NCBI GenBank assembly: GCA_017555685.1
Contig: JAFZFW010000139.1
Coordinates: forward strand, 1-6,026
Direction of reading: 5' to 3'
DNA: 6,026 nucleotides
Source of the DNA: Methanocorpusculum sp.
GTDB lineage: Archaea; Halobacteriota; Methanomicrobia; Methanomicrobiales; Methanocorpusculaceae
Shown here: positions 5,415 to 6,026 of the stretch, piece after piece
How positions within the stretch are numbered: the stretch's first letter is position 1
Layout: each line of letters starts with the position of its first letter
Program-made: the position numbers and the translations under genes
Notes under the pieces: generated by a model
Seen by the model: only the letters and a program-made list of their open reading frames with translations
Database searches by the model: none
What the model was told of the DNA's origin: nothing

Positions 5415-6026
5415 TTACGCGCAGATAATCTTCATGCGCTGTGCTGCAAGGTAGGCTGTGGAGAATGCCGCCTGCAGATTGTATCCGCCGGTATCTCCGT
5501 CAATATCCAGAACCTCTCCTGCAAAGAACAAACCCGGATGGAGTTTTGACTCACAGGTTTTCTTGTTCACCTCTGCAAGAGAAACGCCGCCTGCCGTAGC
5601 CATCGAGACGGAGAACTCGCCAAGGTGAGCAATTGTTACTTCATATGCAGTAACAAGCTTCACCAGTGCCTTGCGCGACACGGCTGAGAGCTGAGAGCCT
5701 TTCATATCTTCTGCAATGCCTGCCTCTGCAGTCAGAATTTTTATGAGACGCTCCGGAACCCCTAAACCGTAGAGCAGATTGGAAACCAGACGGCCGCCCT
5801 CTGTTCTGCAGCGCTCGACTAAGAGTGCATCGAATGCCTCCGGCGAAAGTGCAGTAAAGGAAATCTTCAGCACATCACCTGCCTGCATTGCCCGGCTTGC
5901 ATCCAGAACGCACGGACCGGAGAAACCAAAGCGGGTGATGAGCAGGTCATTCGTATTTGCCCCGATCTTCTTTCCGTCACGCCAGATGGTAAGCGAGACA
6001 TTCTCAAATGATATGCCGGAAAGCTC
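5415..6026 (-). CDS. HI0933/BaiN-family FAD-dependent oxidoreductase, C-terminal half only
   Basis: The frame is open to the right window edge, so only the last 203 residues of a family normally about 400 residues long are present. The methionine encoded at 5886-5888 is internal, because family sequence continues upstream of it, including the block TRFGFSGPCVLDASRA, which matches the family's THFGxSGP motif. Near the C-terminus are AGGVSLAEVNKKT, ESKLHPGLFFAGE and LDIDGDTGGYNLQ, the conserved segments that close the FAD-binding domain. The N-terminal dinucleotide-binding GxGxxG motif is outside the window. Family members are cytoplasmic flavoproteins; YhiN-like members are largely uncharacterised, and BaiN has been linked to reductive steps in bile acid dehydroxylation in bacteria, but I would not transfer that role here. 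The gene ends with TAA at 5415-5417 and is followed by an inverted repeat. It is convergent with the plus-strand genes. Confidence 0.9.
   Translation of the reverse strand, partial: ELSGISFENVSLTIWRDGKKIGANTNDLLITRFGFSGPCVLDASRAMQAGDVLKISFTALSPEAFDALLVERCRTEGGRLVSNLLYGLGVPERLIKILTAEAGIAEDMKGSQLSAVSRKALVKLVTAYEVTIAHLGEFSVSMATAGGVSLAEVNKKTCESKLHPGLFFAGEVLDIDGDTGGYNLQAAFSTAYLAAQRMKIICA

Overview
The window looks archaeal, most likely a euryarchaeal methanogen; a Methanomicrobiales genome such as Methanocorpusculum would fit, but that is an impression from coding style, not a proof. The signs are a TATA-type box about 30 bases upstream of a start codon that has no Shine-Dalgarno sequence, bare T-runs after genes instead of hairpin terminators, and a tRNA-Thr gene without an encoded CCA end.

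Layout. Bases 2-358 hold the 3' part of a small membrane protein gene, followed by a T-run. A short intergenic region (359-453) carries a 10-bp perfect palindrome and a TATA box. It drives a tight two-gene unit (454-3417 and 3418-4692). At the 3' end of the second gene, overlapping its last codons, is a compact array of three hairpins (4666-4737) that looks like a repeat element. Just after it comes a small four-helix membrane protein (4755-5135) that apparently starts with TTG. On the minus strand are a tRNA-Thr(GGU) gene (5233-5304), a 48-bp imperfect inverted repeat (5363-5410), and the C-terminal half of a HI0933-type FAD-dependent oxidoreductase (5415 to the window edge).

The centrepiece is the two-gene unit. 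The 987-residue protein contains two tandem BadF/BcrA/HgdC-type ATPase (ASKHA-fold) domains, a four-cysteine linker, and a DUF2229-type domain resembling one half of a 2-hydroxyacyl-CoA dehydratase. The 424-residue protein resembles the other half. Together they total 1411 residues and match the layout of the large single-chain proteins (about 1400 residues) known from many anaerobic bacteria. Here the chain is cut in two exactly between domains, with stop and start codons abutting. By analogy with the HgdC/HgdAB and double-cubane-cluster protein systems, the tandem ATPase would use ATP to push low-potential electrons from its [4Fe-4S] cluster into an Fe-S cluster held between the two dehydratase-like halves. 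The substrate cannot be read from the sequence.

The remaining genes show no functional link to this unit. The tRNA and the oxidoreductase form a separate, oppositely oriented neighbourhood.
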